Below the pieces are notes generated by a model, which saw only the letters and a list, made by a program, of their open reading frames with translations, ran no database searches and was not told the origin of the DNA. Position numbers and translations under genes: made by a program. DNA of 18,040 nucleotides, from contig JAOXRY010000170.1 of assembly GCA_025800305.1 (NCBI GenBank), positions 1-18,040 on the forward strand, in the 5' to 3' direction. This document shows positions 1-8,220 of the stretch, one piece after another (the stretch's first letter is position 1; the number at the start of each line of letters is the position of its first letter). Source of the stretch: Campylobacterales bacterium. Its GTDB lineage: Bacteria; Campylobacterota; Campylobacteria; Campylobacterales; SZUA-545.

Positions 1-1548
1 GCTGTTATGAGTAGTGATAGTTTTGATGATGATAGTGAAACAAAAAAACCAACAGTACAAGTAGGAGATCCTTTTGTTGAAAAGCTTTTAATGGAAGCTT
101 GTATGGATCTATTTAAAACAGACCATATTGTGGGTATTCAAGATATGGGTGCTGCTGGTCTTACTTCTAGTGCATTTGAGATGGCTGGAAGATCTGGTAG
201 TGGTATGATAATGCACCTTGATAAAGTACCAGCTAGAGAAGAAGGAATGGTTCCTTATGAGTTTATGCTTAGTGAGTCTCAAGAGAGAATGCTTATCTGT
301 GCTAAAAAAGGTAGAGAAGAGCAAATCATCGAGATCTTTAAAAAGTATGAGTTAGAAGCAGAAGTAATTGGTGAAGTTACAGACACTGGAAATATGGAGC
401 TTTTCTGGCATGGTGAGAAGGTGTGTGATATGCCTATTAATCCTGTTTCAGAAGAAGCACCAGTTCTTGACAGACCAACAAAAGAGCCTAAGTATCTAAA
501 AGAGATCAAAGATTACTCAATTGAAGATGCAGATCTACCTTCTTCAACTGAGATCTTAAAAACTCTGATAGGGCATCCAGAAGTTGCGGATAAAAGATGG
601 ATCTATGAGCAATATGATTCAACTATTCAAACTAATTCACTGACTAAATTAGGGAAAACTAACTCTGGTGTTATGAGAGTAAAGGGAACTGATTCAGCTT
701 TGGCTATTAGTGTTGATTGTAATCCTAGATTTTGTTATGTAGATCCTAAAAATGGTTCTGCTGCGGCTGTTGCTGAGAGTGGTAGAAATGTTGCAATGAG
801 TGGTGCTACTCCACTTTCCATTACTGATTGTTTAAACTTTGGTAACCCAGAAAATCCAGAGGTTATGTGGCAGTTTAAAGAGGCTTGTGAGGGGATAAAA
901 GAGGCTTGTAAAGAGTTGAATACTCCAGTTGTAAGTGGTAATGTTTCATTATATAACGAAACAAATGGTGTAAGTGTGTTTCCTACACCTTCTATTGGTA
1001 TGGTTGGACTCTTAGAAGATGCTTCAAAAACTCTAACTCCAGAGTTTAAAAAAGCTGGAAATAGTGTTTATGTTGTTGGTGATACAACAACTGAGTTTGG
1101 TGGTTCATTAATCTTAAAAGTTTTTGGAAAAAAAGTTGGTGGTGTACTTCCAGAACTTGATTTTTCTAAAGAAAAAGCATTATGGAATTTAGTTAAAGAA
1201 GCAAATGAAGACTCTCTTCTTGAATCAGCACATGATATAAGTGTTGGTGGTGTTGCTGTCGCTTTATCCAAAATGGCGATTGGTGGTAACCTTGGTTTTG
1301 AAGGTATGGCAAGTGTAACAGAAGAATACTCACTATTCAATGAGTCTTTTTCTAGAGCAATTTTCGAAGTAAAACCAGAAAATAGCAGTAGTTTTGAGGA
1401 GTTATTAACAAAAGCAGGACTCTCTTTTGAGTGTGTAGGGAAAGTAACTGAAAATAACTTCATTTTAAATAGTATTAGTGTAGATACAAATACTTTAAGT
1501 GAAATCTATTATAACTCATTTACACATTTAATGGAAAAGGATCTTTAG
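1..1548 (+). CDS. purL: Phosphoribosylformylglycinamidine synthase subunit PurL, 5' end outside window
   Basis: PurL catalyses the ATP- and glutamine-dependent conversion of FGAR to FGAM in purine synthesis, working in the cytoplasm with the small PurS and glutaminase PurQ subunits. The reading frame is open to the first base of the window, so the ATG at 7 is an internal methionine and the gene is cut by the window edge. About 515 residues remain of the usual ~730, so the N-terminal third (first AIRS-like domain) is missing. Family signatures are visible: the block VQVGDPFVEKLL, the stretch GIQDMGAAGLTSSAFEMAG, SGNVSLYNET, and the C-terminal HDISVGGVAVALSKMAIGG typical of the AIRS/PurM ATP-binding fold. 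The stop TAG is 5 bases from the next ATG, so the following signalling gene is probably co-transcribed, with no evident functional link. Identification is confident. Confidence 0.96.
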   Translation, partial: AVMSSDSFDDDSETKKPTVQVGDPFVEKLLMEACMDLFKTDHIVGIQDMGAAGLTSSAFEMAGRSGSGMIMHLDKVPAREEGMVPYEFMLSESQERMLICAKKGREEQIIEIFKKYELEAEVIGEVTDTGNMELFWHGEKVCDMPINPVSEEAPVLDRPTKEPKYLKEIKDYSIEDADLPSSTEILKTLIGHPEVADKRWIYEQYDSTIQTNSLTKLGKTNSGVMRVKGTDSALAISVDCNPRFCYVDPKNGSAAAVAESGRNVAMSGATPLSITDCLNFGNPENPEVMWQFKEACEGIKEACKELNTPVVSGNVSLYNETNGVSVFPTPSIGMVGLLEDASKTLTPEFKKAGNSVYVVGDTTTEFGGSLILKVFGKKVGGVLPELDFSKEKALWNLVKEANEDSLLESAHDISVGGVAVALSKMAIGGNLGFEGMASVTEEYSLFNESFSRAIFEVKPENSSSFEELLTKAGLSFECVGKVTENNFILNSISVDTNTLSEIYYNSFTHLMEKDL

Positions 1549-1553
1549 GATTA

Positions 1554-3185
1554 ATGACCACTGATGTAGTTTATTTTTTTGATATAGAGTTAGTTGATGA
1601 TTTTCGTGATGAGTTGATTTATGTTATCGAAAATTTAGAAAGTGATATTCTCGCTCTCCAAAATGATGAAAAATATATTGAAAGTGTAAATCATCTTTTT
1701 AGAGTTTTTCATTCATTAAAAGCCCATGGTTCCTATGTTGGAGCCAATGAGATGGTAAAGGTCTTTAAGGTTATTGAGGATGCTTTACACATTTTAAGAA
1801 ATAAGAAACCCCCTGTAAAACAAGAGGTAATCGATTGGTTGCTTCTTATTCTTGATTTTCTCCAAGACTGGGTTCCTCAAATAGAAAAAAGTGATTTTGA
1901 TATCGATCCAATCGATAGTTACACACTAAATATGGTTAAAATTGCTTCACTTTCAACAGTTTCAACAGATAAGATTATGGAGAAACTTACAGTTCTAATT
2001 ATAGGGGATAATAAAGAAGGTATTTTAAAGATTGATAGAGTAATAGAGAAATTTTTTAGAAAAGTCTTTAAAAGTTCTATTAAAAAAGCGGTAGAAAGTG
2101 CTGAGCACTATAAATCAGATATCATTGTAGTTGTCTCAGATCTTCAAGATACCAATGGATTAAAAGCTATTGAAGATATAAGAAAGATCCTTGAAAGACG
2201 ACCTTTTTTTGTTGTTGCTTCTAAAAAACCAGAAAAAGATGTTTTTGAAAAACTAAAAAAAATAAGTGTAGATACAATCTCTCCTATTACTACAGAAAGC
2301 AATTCTATAGTTGAAAAACTAAGACATCTAGCTGAAGCTAACTACGGAAATAAATGGATCTCTATAGAAGATCAAGAAGTTAAGGAGATAATATCAAATA
2401 TAGCTCCTCTTCCTGATACTATAGTGGAACTTCAAAAGGCTGTGGTCAACCCTAAAACTTCTCCAAGAGATATCTCAACAATCATTTCAAAAGATCCAAT
2501 TTTAATGGCTAAGATGTTAAAAGTTGTTAACTCTCCAATTTTTGGACTTAGAAGTGAAGTTACAAATATTCAAAATGCAGTGACTCTTCTAGGAAAAGAG
2601 AGAATTTCCGCTCTTGCAATGCAAGAAAGTATTAGTACAAGTTTTAAAATTCCAGATCTGTCAGTGTATGGAATTAATGAGTTAAAATACTTTGAACTTG
2701 CAAGAAAAAGAATGGAACTTATGACAGCTTGGTATTCAAAAGTCTCTTTTGGAAAACTTGCTATTTTAGCTACGTCTTCACTGTTAGGAAGTTTAGGACA
2801 ACTTTTATTAGCTAATAAAATAAAAAAAGAAAATAGAGGAGCAGAGTTTTCTCTTCTTCTTAATGATACGGCTCCTATAGTTGCAGAAAGTGAGATTTTA
2901 AATACAACTTCTGAGGATGTAACGGCTGATATTTTAGGACATTGGGAAATGAGTAATTTATTGGTTGACTCTATTAGATATAGTTTTAATTTGTCAGAAG
3001 CACCAAGTGAAGTTAAGCAGTATGCAATTGCCAATTATGTTGTTTTCTATACAGTTGCTTCAGCCAGTGAAAATCAAAATGAATTAAAAAATACCATTGA
3101 GGAGATGGCTGAGTTTTTGGAAGAGTTAAACTTAGAGGCTGATGCTTACAAGAAGGCTTGTGAGAAAGTATTAGAAATTAGTTAG
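1554..3185 (+). CDS. Hpt - degenerate receiver - HDOD domain signalling protein
   Basis: A 543-residue cytoplasmic protein. Residues about 10-130 resemble a histidine phosphotransfer domain: the motif HSLKAHGSYVGA places the phosphoacceptor at H53. Residues about 144-262 look like a receiver domain, but the expected aspartate position before the DTNG turn reads as valine in an ungapped alignment and the acidic pair after the first strand is reduced to one Asp, so it is probably unable to be phosphorylated. Residues about 275-480 match the HDOD domain, a non-catalytic relative of HD hydrolases (SNIAPLPDTIVELQKAV, ISKDPILMAKMLKVVNSPIFG, NAVTLLGKERI). The tail is acidic and helical. The start at 1554 is preceded by AGGA four bases upstream, inside the purL end. 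HDOD proteins act in signalling and chemotaxis-linked regulation; the partner kinase is not in the window. Domain calls are by eye; the receiver is the least certain. Confidence 0.8.
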   Translation: MTTDVVYFFDIELVDDFRDELIYVIENLESDILALQNDEKYIESVNHLFRVFHSLKAHGSYVGANEMVKVFKVIEDALHILRNKKPPVKQEVIDWLLLILDFLQDWVPQIEKSDFDIDPIDSYTLNMVKIASLSTVSTDKIMEKLTVLIIGDNKEGILKIDRVIEKFFRKVFKSSIKKAVESAEHYKSDIIVVVSDLQDTNGLKAIEDIRKILERRPFFVVASKKPEKDVFEKLKKISVDTISPITTESNSIVEKLRHLAEANYGNKWISIEDQEVKEIISNIAPLPDTIVELQKAVVNPKTSPRDISTIISKDPILMAKMLKVVNSPIFGLRSEVTNIQNAVTLLGKERISALAMQESISTSFKIPDLSVYGINELKYFELARKRMELMTAWYSKVSFGKLAILATSSLLGSLGQLLLANKIKKENRGAEFSLLLNDTAPIVAESEILNTTSEDVTADILGHWEMSNLLVDSIRYSFNLSEAPSEVKQYAIANYVVFYTVASASENQNELKNTIEEMAEFLEELNLEADAYKKACEKVLEIS

Positions 3186-3199
3186 CTTTAGATAATTTT

Positions 3200-5314
3200 T
3201 TATTTTTTTCCTACCAAGATCCCTTTTGGTAGTCTCTTTCCTTTGTATCCTTCTGGATTTCCCTCTTCTTGAATTGATTGATAAATAGTACCTAGTTTGT
3301 ATTCTTTAGCGTAGTGTTCTAATTCGCTATCTCTACCAAAAAGTTGGATATACTTTTTCAGAGTTCCTGCCCATGCAACAGGTAGTTTTTTTATAACAGC
3401 TCTTTTGATTTGATTAAGATATGCAATTTTATATATTGATGCAATCTTATCAGAATGGTAACTGATATCTAAATACTCTCCTAGTATTTCATGAATTTTA
3501 CCAGGTATACCTCCAAAGGCGTACTTCATAGCTAAACGAAGTTTTTCTTTAAAGATCAAATCAAGTTCTAAAAATTCTTTAAACTCTTTAAACTCAGGGT
3601 TTTGTTCAATCAGCTTGTAAGATTGTTTTAATTCTTTATTTTTCACAGCTTTAACAAAATTCATTGATGCCCCCAGATGAACCAATCTTTTTTCAATCTC
3701 TTCCAATAGAGGTTGAAAATCTAAAATTAATTTTAAAGAACTTACTGCATCTTCAAAGTTTCTTTCATTTTCAAGTTTTTCACTATTTTCTATAACGCTT
3801 TTGCCATGTTTAAGCACTTTTTTATAGATTTCAAACTCTTTTAATGGAGGATGTTTTTCCACCCACTGAAAGAAACCTTTATAGTCTTTTTTCACTATAA
3901 GTACTTCTGCTTTTTTAAATACTTCTGGTTTTTGCATAAGAAGTAAAATAGCAGGTTTTTTTATTGCAACATCTTTAAATAAATGTAAAAGGTTCATTAC
4001 CTTATCTCTTGCTGTTGGATTTTGATAGATAACCTTTTTGGCGGCAGAGAAGTGTTTAAACCAAAGAGACTCTATTTTGTCATACCCATCAGAGTCTTCT
4101 AAAAATGGGCTATCTTTTACGATTGCATAGGCTTTTATATATTGATTGTGATCTACCGCTTTAATAAACTCTATAGTCTCTTCTTTTTTAGAAACAAAAG
4201 CAGTAAATTCTTCCATTCTTTTTTGGTCATCTAAAAAAGGTGTAGCAATAGAGTAGATTTTTTTAATATCGTTGGCTTTTAAAAGATCTTGCATTTTTAA
4301 TTTAACTAGTTCCCAGCTAGAATCAAATTCATCAATAACAGGGTGAATATTTAAAAGTACATTATTGTCTAAGTATTTTTTTGCCTCTTCATATTTCTCA
4401 TCCATAATGGCATTTTTAACATCTTCACATCCTTGATTGTAAGATAAAATTTCCAATGTTCCATCAATATAGCCAATAACAAGATTATCATCATCTAGCG
4501 TTAGAGTAGTAATCCCTTTTTTGCTTCTTTGTTCTGAGAAAATACTTTTACTATCATGGAGTCGAATACCGTGGATAAATCCTTCTCTAGTTCCTACAAC
4601 TACGTATTTTTCATCATCAGTTTTAACAAGAGAAGTTGGCCAATCATCAAAGTAATGCTCTCTAAAGATCTCCTTTTGTTCGTATATGTCATAATTTATT
4701 ACAACACCATCTCTTTCAATTGCAAAAAGTTTTTTATTATTGTCATAAAAAGTCAGTACTTCCAAAACAGATTTCGTCTTGATGACAGAAGAAATCCTAT
4801 TTCTTCCAAAGTCATAAATTGTTGTCTTAAAGTCAAAAGAACTTGCAGCAATCATTTCAGAATCATTGGAAAAAACTACACTGGAGATATAATCAGTATG
4901 CTGTGGCAAGGAGGTTATAAGGTTTTTTGTATTTGTATCAAAGACAAAAGCTTTTCCATCTTGTCCACCTGTAACTAAAAACTCTCCATCAGAAGAAAAG
5001 GTAGCAGTATCTAAATAGGCATTGTGAACACTAAAAGCACCTTTTTTTTCAATACCTTTATTAAAGTTTATAAGAGCTGATTTATTTGATTTAGACATTG
5101 TAAGATGAATAAGACCATCATGTATAACTACACCTTTATGGTAGGGGAAATGCTTTTCTCTTTTTATTAGTTGTTTGGATTGAAGAAGACTATATTTCTT
5201 TCTTTCAAGAACATAGAAGATGTAATTATTATCTAAAATAATGGCAAATCTACCTTTATAAGAAACAGAAAGTATGGCATTTTTGAGTTGTATTTTTGTC
5301 TTTAAAATAAACAC
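3200..5314 (-). CDS. WD40 beta-propeller protein with long helical C-terminal half, function unknown
   Basis: With the GTG start chosen here the protein has 704 residues. The N-terminal ~290 residues form WD40-like repeats; the clearest begin HNAYLDTATFSSDGEFLV (about 97-128) and HTDYISSVVFSNDSEMIAAS (about 139-169), each ending in a strand such as GKAFVFD. Residues ~300-704 are lysine- and glutamate-rich, predicted mainly helical and without a motif I recognise. There is no signal peptide or membrane segment, so it is probably a cytoplasmic scaffold. The frame stays open to an ATG at 5407, but that would start 1 base from the divergent gene and upstream of a good TATAAT for this strand at 5369-5374, so a start downstream of that box is needed; GTG at 5314 is the first standard one, with AAGG 13 bases before it. 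The gene is convergent with the HDOD gene, ending 14 bases from its stop. Start assignment is uncertain; WD40 call is firm. Confidence 0.75.
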   Translation of the reverse strand: MFILKTKIQLKNAILSVSYKGRFAIILDNNYIFYVLERKKYSLLQSKQLIKREKHFPYHKGVVIHDGLIHLTMSKSNKSALINFNKGIEKKGAFSVHNAYLDTATFSSDGEFLVTGGQDGKAFVFDTNTKNLITSLPQHTDYISSVVFSNDSEMIAASSFDFKTTIYDFGRNRISSVIKTKSVLEVLTFYDNNKKLFAIERDGVVINYDIYEQKEIFREHYFDDWPTSLVKTDDEKYVVVGTREGFIHGIRLHDSKSIFSEQRSKKGITTLTLDDDNLVIGYIDGTLEILSYNQGCEDVKNAIMDEKYEEAKKYLDNNVLLNIHPVIDEFDSSWELVKLKMQDLLKANDIKKIYSIATPFLDDQKRMEEFTAFVSKKEETIEFIKAVDHNQYIKAYAIVKDSPFLEDSDGYDKIESLWFKHFSAAKKVIYQNPTARDKVMNLLHLFKDVAIKKPAILLLMQKPEVFKKAEVLIVKKDYKGFFQWVEKHPPLKEFEIYKKVLKHGKSVIENSEKLENERNFEDAVSSLKLILDFQPLLEEIEKRLVHLGASMNFVKAVKNKELKQSYKLIEQNPEFKEFKEFLELDLIFKEKLRLAMKYAFGGIPGKIHEILGEYLDISYHSDKIASIYKIAYLNQIKRAVIKKLPVAWAGTLKKYIQLFGRDSELEHYAKEYKLGTIYQSIQEEGNPEGYKGKRLPKGILVGKK
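3211..3232. terminator. Inverted repeat at the convergent gene junction, possible weak terminator
   Basis: CTACCAA at 3211-3217 is repeated inverted as TTGGTAG at 3226-3232 with an 8-base loop. It lies in the last codons of the WD40 gene, 25 bases beyond the HDOD stop. Neither strand has a uniform T-run directly after the stem (the T-tracts at 3196-3209 precede it on the + strand), so it is at best an imperfect terminator for the HDOD transcript. Confidence 0.25.
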
Positions 5315-5349
5315 TACTTGTCTGGAACCTTGATGATAAAATATTTTGA

Positions 5350-5355
5350 TATAAT
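5350..5355 (+). promoter_or_regulatory. -10 box for the aldolase-fold/TSUP operon
   Basis: TATAAT in the context ATTTTGATATAATTTAATGG matches the T-rich, TTTTGNTATAAT type promoter usual in Campylobacterota. It is 53 bases before the ATG at 5409, which has AAGGG at 5397-5401. A TTGATG sits upstream but only 14 bases away, so no true -35 is claimed. Confidence 0.6.
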
Positions 5356-5368
5356 TTAATGGAAAAAA

Positions 5369-5374
5369 ATTATA
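5369..5374 (-). promoter_or_regulatory. -10 box for the WD40 gene
   Basis: On the - strand the sequence reads ATTTGTTATAATTTTTTTCC, an exact TATAAT. Transcription would begin near 5362, so any translation start must lie to the left of that, supporting the GTG at 5314. It is only 14 bases from the opposing -10 box at 5350-5355, with the two transcripts starting toward each other and overlapping. Confidence 0.5.
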
Positions 5375-5408
5375 ACAAATTGATGATAAATATGACAAGG
5401 GTTTCAAA

Positions 5409-5978
5409 ATGGTTGCAAAAGGATTTGCTAAAAAACTTCACAAAATTTCATTGGCAATGTTTAGAAAAGACTTTATTGGGATTTTTCATGGTTCAATTTC
5501 TGCAAGAGTAGAATTAGATAAATTTATAATTAATAAAAAAGAAGCCATATTTGATGACATAACCGATAGTGACCTTATCTTATTAAATCATACAAGAGAT
5601 TACAGATGGCACGAAGCAAGTTTAGATAGTGAAATCCATTCTTTAATCTATCAAGATATTCCAGATGCAAAATACATCGCATATACAATGCCTCCTTTTA
5701 CAATGTCATATACATTAGAAAATGACTACATTGTGCCTAAAGATTATTTTGGTGCACAAGCTTATCCTGATATAAAAGTCTATAGTCCCAAAAATTTTGA
5801 TGACTGGTATGAAAGAGCAGATGTTGAGATTAGCAGATTTTTAATCGATTCGGGAAAAGATATTATTATCATTCGAGGATATGGAATTTATGCATACGCA
5901 AGAGAGCTTACAGACCTAGCAAAGAAGTTGGCAATTATAGAAAACAGCTGTAGAATTCTTTTAAGGGGGGAGAGATAG
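5409..5978 (+). CDS. Class II aldolase/adducin-fold protein lacking the zinc histidines
   Basis: A 189-residue protein with the overall layout of the class II aldolase/adducin family: FHGSISARV (27-34, phosphate-binding-loop region), the SxE segment at S74-E75 followed by IHSLIY, the strand before the usual HTH motif, and a C-terminal RGYGIYAYARE. In active enzymes such as fuculose-phosphate aldolase, a catalytic Glu and three His bind zinc. Here the HTHP position reads YTMP (Y92, M94) and the RGHG position reads RGYG (Y158), so all three His are replaced while the Glu (E75) may remain. It is therefore probably not a zinc aldolase; it may be a binding protein or have adducin-like non-catalytic use. 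The start has AAGGG seven bases upstream and its own promoter. Its stop overlaps the TSUP gene by 4 bases, so the two are translationally coupled. Fold assignment is by motif pattern; function is unknown. Confidence 0.72.
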   Translation: MVAKGFAKKLHKISLAMFRKDFIGIFHGSISARVELDKFIINKKEAIFDDITDSDLILLNHTRDYRWHEASLDSEIHSLIYQDIPDAKYIAYTMPPFTMSYTLENDYIVPKDYFGAQAYPDIKVYSPKNFDDWYERADVEISRFLIDSGKDIIIIRGYGIYAYARELTDLAKKLAIIENSCRILLRGER

Positions 5979-6709
5979 AACCTGCCAAACTGGCTTTAAT
6001 TGGTGTTATTTCTGGACTTTTAGCTGGTTTTTTTGGAGTTGGTGGAGGAGCTATTACTGTACCACTTCTCCTTCTTACAAATTTACCTTTAAAATTTGCT
6101 ATAGGAATGTCAAGTCTACAGATGGTTCTTAGCTCTTATTTTGGAACTTTTATCAACAATAAACAAGAGAAAAAACTCTCTATTCTCTCTTTCTATCCTC
6201 TTGGTATTGGCGGAATCATTGGTGGAGTTATTGGTGGAAACTTAGTTGACACTTTTGAAGAGAAAACCCTCTCTTATCTCTTTCTTGGATTGCTCCTTTT
6301 TGCATTGGTAAGGGTCTTTATCTCTAAAACAGATAAAGAGCCACGATTTAGTCCTACCAAACCTGTTTTAATCCTCGTTGGGATAGTTATTGGAAGTATA
6401 TCTTCTATGCTTGGAGTAGGAGGTGCGATTCTTCTTATCCCTTTGCTTGTAGGTTATATGGGGTTTTCAACAAAAGATGCTTCAAAAATAGGTCTCTTTT
6501 TTGTGACATTCACTTCAACATCAGCCTTTTTAACCCTGTACTCTTTAGGATATGTAGATCTGGAAAAAGGTGCTATTGTTGCTGTTAGTTCCTTACTTGG
6601 TGTAAGACTTGGAATCCTCCTTCGTGACAGAGTTAGTCTGACTTCCCATAAAGGGCTTGTCATAACGATGTATGTGGTTTTAACAGGGATCTTTCTTTAT
6701 AAATTTTAA
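5975..6709 (+). CDS. TSUP-family (sulfite exporter TauE/SafE-like) membrane transporter, apparent ATA start
   Basis: A 244-residue inner-membrane protein with about seven or eight hydrophobic segments and the internal duplication typical of the TauE/SafE (DUF81) family: GVGGGAITVP near residues 21-30 and LGVGGAILLIPLL near 146-157. Family members carry sulfite, sulfonates or related organic anions; the substrate cannot be read from the sequence. The first ATG in frame (6107) would remove the whole first glycine motif and helix. The frame runs upstream to TAG at 5951, and the only placement with a ribosome site is ATA at 5975: AAGGGGGGAG lies just before it and ATAG overlaps the stop of the preceding gene exactly as ATGA overlaps do. 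No ATG, GTG or TTG is available in that stretch. A sequencing error (ATG to ATA) or a true rare start are both possible. Confidence 0.85.
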   Translation: MEPAKLALIGVISGLLAGFFGVGGGAITVPLLLLTNLPLKFAIGMSSLQMVLSSYFGTFINNKQEKKLSILSFYPLGIGGIIGGVIGGNLVDTFEEKTLSYLFLGLLLFALVRVFISKTDKEPRFSPTKPVLILVGIVIGSISSMLGVGGAILLIPLLVGYMGFSTKDASKIGLFFVTFTSTSAFLTLYSLGYVDLEKGAIVAVSSLLGVRLGILLRDRVSLTSHKGLVITMYVVLTGIFLYKF

Positions 6710-6725
6710 ATAAAATAGATTTCAA

Positions 6726-6731
6726 TATAAT
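6726..6731 (+). promoter_or_regulatory. -10 box for the hsd operon
   Basis: TATAAT in GATTTCAATATAATCTCTATG, 34 bases before the hsdM ATG and 16 bases after the TSUP stop. No other credible promoter is seen before the hsdS-antitoxin gap, so this probably drives hsdM-hepT-mntA-hsdS and perhaps the whole locus. Confidence 0.5.
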
Positions 6732-6765
6732 CTCTATGTAATAAAAATCTTAAGGTAATATTTTA

Positions 6766-8220
6766 ATGATAACAAACCAGCTAAAAAACCAAGTAGATAA
6801 GATCTGGGAAACCTTTTGGACAGGTGGAATCTCTAATCCTCTTACCGTTGTTGAACAATTTACATTTTTAATATTTATCCGAGGTCTTGACTCAGCTCAG
6901 AAAACCATTGACAAGAAAAAAAGACTAAACCCAAACATAGAAGACCTTTTTCCAAAAGACAAACAGTATTTAAGATGGCAGAATGTATCAGGGGAATCAG
7001 CAGAGACGATGTTTAAGATTTTTCAAGAGGAGATGTTTCCATTTATCAAATCTCTCTCTAAAGATGAATCAAACTTTGCCAAGTATATGAAAGATGCCTC
7101 TTTTCTTATCCCTACAGCAAAGCTATTACAAAAAGTTGTAGATATGATCTCTAAGCTTGACCTTGATGATAAAGACATCAAAGGAGATCTCTACGAGTAT
7201 CTTCTAAGCAAACTTTCAACAGCTGGAACAAACGGACAGTTTAGAACTCCAAGGCATATTATTAAGATGATGGTGGAGATGATGCTAAAAAACTCCAACA
7301 TCACAAAAGAGTACAAGATTTACGACCCTGCTTGTGGAACTGCTGGATTTTTGATTAACTCTATTGAGTATCTAAAAGAGCAAAGAGGTGAACTTCTTGA
7401 TGAGATCTCTGTTAAAGAGTTTGAGAGACTTTTTCATGGGAATGATTTTGATACCTCAATGGCAAGAATCGCAACAATGAATATGATGCTCCACTCCATT
7501 GAAGATGCACACATTTCCAATAGTGACGCTCTTGCTAAGTTTGACCAAGAGGAAGAGGATAAGTACGACCTTATCCTTGCCAATCCACCATTTAAAGGTT
7601 CACTGGACTACGAAGAGGTGGCAAAGCCGATTCTTGATGTTGCCAAGACAAAAAAGACCGAGCTTCTCTTTTTGTCTCTCATCCTTAAATCTCTCAAAGT
7701 TGGTGGAAGATGTGCTGTTATCATCCCTGATGGTGTTCTTTTTGGTTCGACAAAAGCCCACAAAGAGATCCGAAAAGAGATAGTGACAAACCAACAACTT
7801 GATGGTGTTATCTCTATGCCTAGCGGTGTTTTTAAACCATATGCAGGAGTTAGTACAGCGATACTTATCTTTACAAAAACAAACGGACACAAAAGTGAAA
7901 AAGTTTGGTTTTATGACATGGAGAATGACGGCTATACTCTTAATGATAATAGAACCGAGTGTGAAGGTTCTAATATCCCAGACATCATGGAGAGATTTGA
8001 AAATCTTGATAATGAAATAGAGAGAAAAAGAACAGAACAGAGTTTTTTTGTACCAATTGGAGAGATTGAAGAGAATGATTTTGATCTTAGTATCAATAGA
8101 TATAAAGAGATTGAGTATGAGAGAGTGGAGTATGAAGATCCGAAAATTATTTTAAAAGATCTAAAGGAGATTGATATTAAGATCTCAGAAGGTTTAAAAG
8201 AGTTGGAGAGTGTAATATGA
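6766..8220 (+). CDS. hsdM: Type I restriction-modification system, N6-adenine methylase subunit HsdM
   Basis: HsdM is the modification subunit; two copies join one HsdS to methylate adenine in a bipartite target using S-adenosylmethionine. The 484-residue length is normal. The N-terminal ~130 residues match the helical HsdM_N domain (NQLKNQVDKIWETFWTGGIS). The N6-methylase core follows: GTNGQFRTPRHIIKMMVEMM, SAM-binding motif I DPACGTAGF from D187, and catalytic motif IV NPPF at 273-276. The C-terminus (RYKEIEYERVEYEDPKII) is the part that normally contacts HsdS. ATG at 6766 has AAGG ten bases upstream. The stop overlaps the hepT start as ATGA, so expression of the HEPN toxin is tied to that of the methylase. 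All key residues are present, so the methylase is expected to be active. Confidence 0.96.
   Translation: MITNQLKNQVDKIWETFWTGGISNPLTVVEQFTFLIFIRGLDSAQKTIDKKKRLNPNIEDLFPKDKQYLRWQNVSGESAETMFKIFQEEMFPFIKSLSKDESNFAKYMKDASFLIPTAKLLQKVVDMISKLDLDDKDIKGDLYEYLLSKLSTAGTNGQFRTPRHIIKMMVEMMLKNSNITKEYKIYDPACGTAGFLINSIEYLKEQRGELLDEISVKEFERLFHGNDFDTSMARIATMNMMLHSIEDAHISNSDALAKFDQEEEDKYDLILANPPFKGSLDYEEVAKPILDVAKTKKTELLFLSLILKSLKVGGRCAVIIPDGVLFGSTKAHKEIRKEIVTNQQLDGVISMPSGVFKPYAGVSTAILIFTKTNGHKSEKVWFYDMENDGYTLNDNRTECEGSNIPDIMERFENLDNEIERKRTEQSFFVPIGEIEENDFDLSINRYKEIEYERVEYEDPKIILKDLKEIDIKISEGLKELESVI

Noticed and set aside
5315..5407. N-terminal extension of the WD40 protein to the ATG at 5407
   Set aside because: It would leave 1 base between divergent genes, would start upstream of the only good - strand -10 box, and the added 31 residues do not resemble the propeller.
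7499..8020. Several overlapping reading frames of 70-96 codons within hsdM on both strands
   Set aside because: They are shadows of a strongly conserved gene, lack ribosome sites and show no protein-like pattern.
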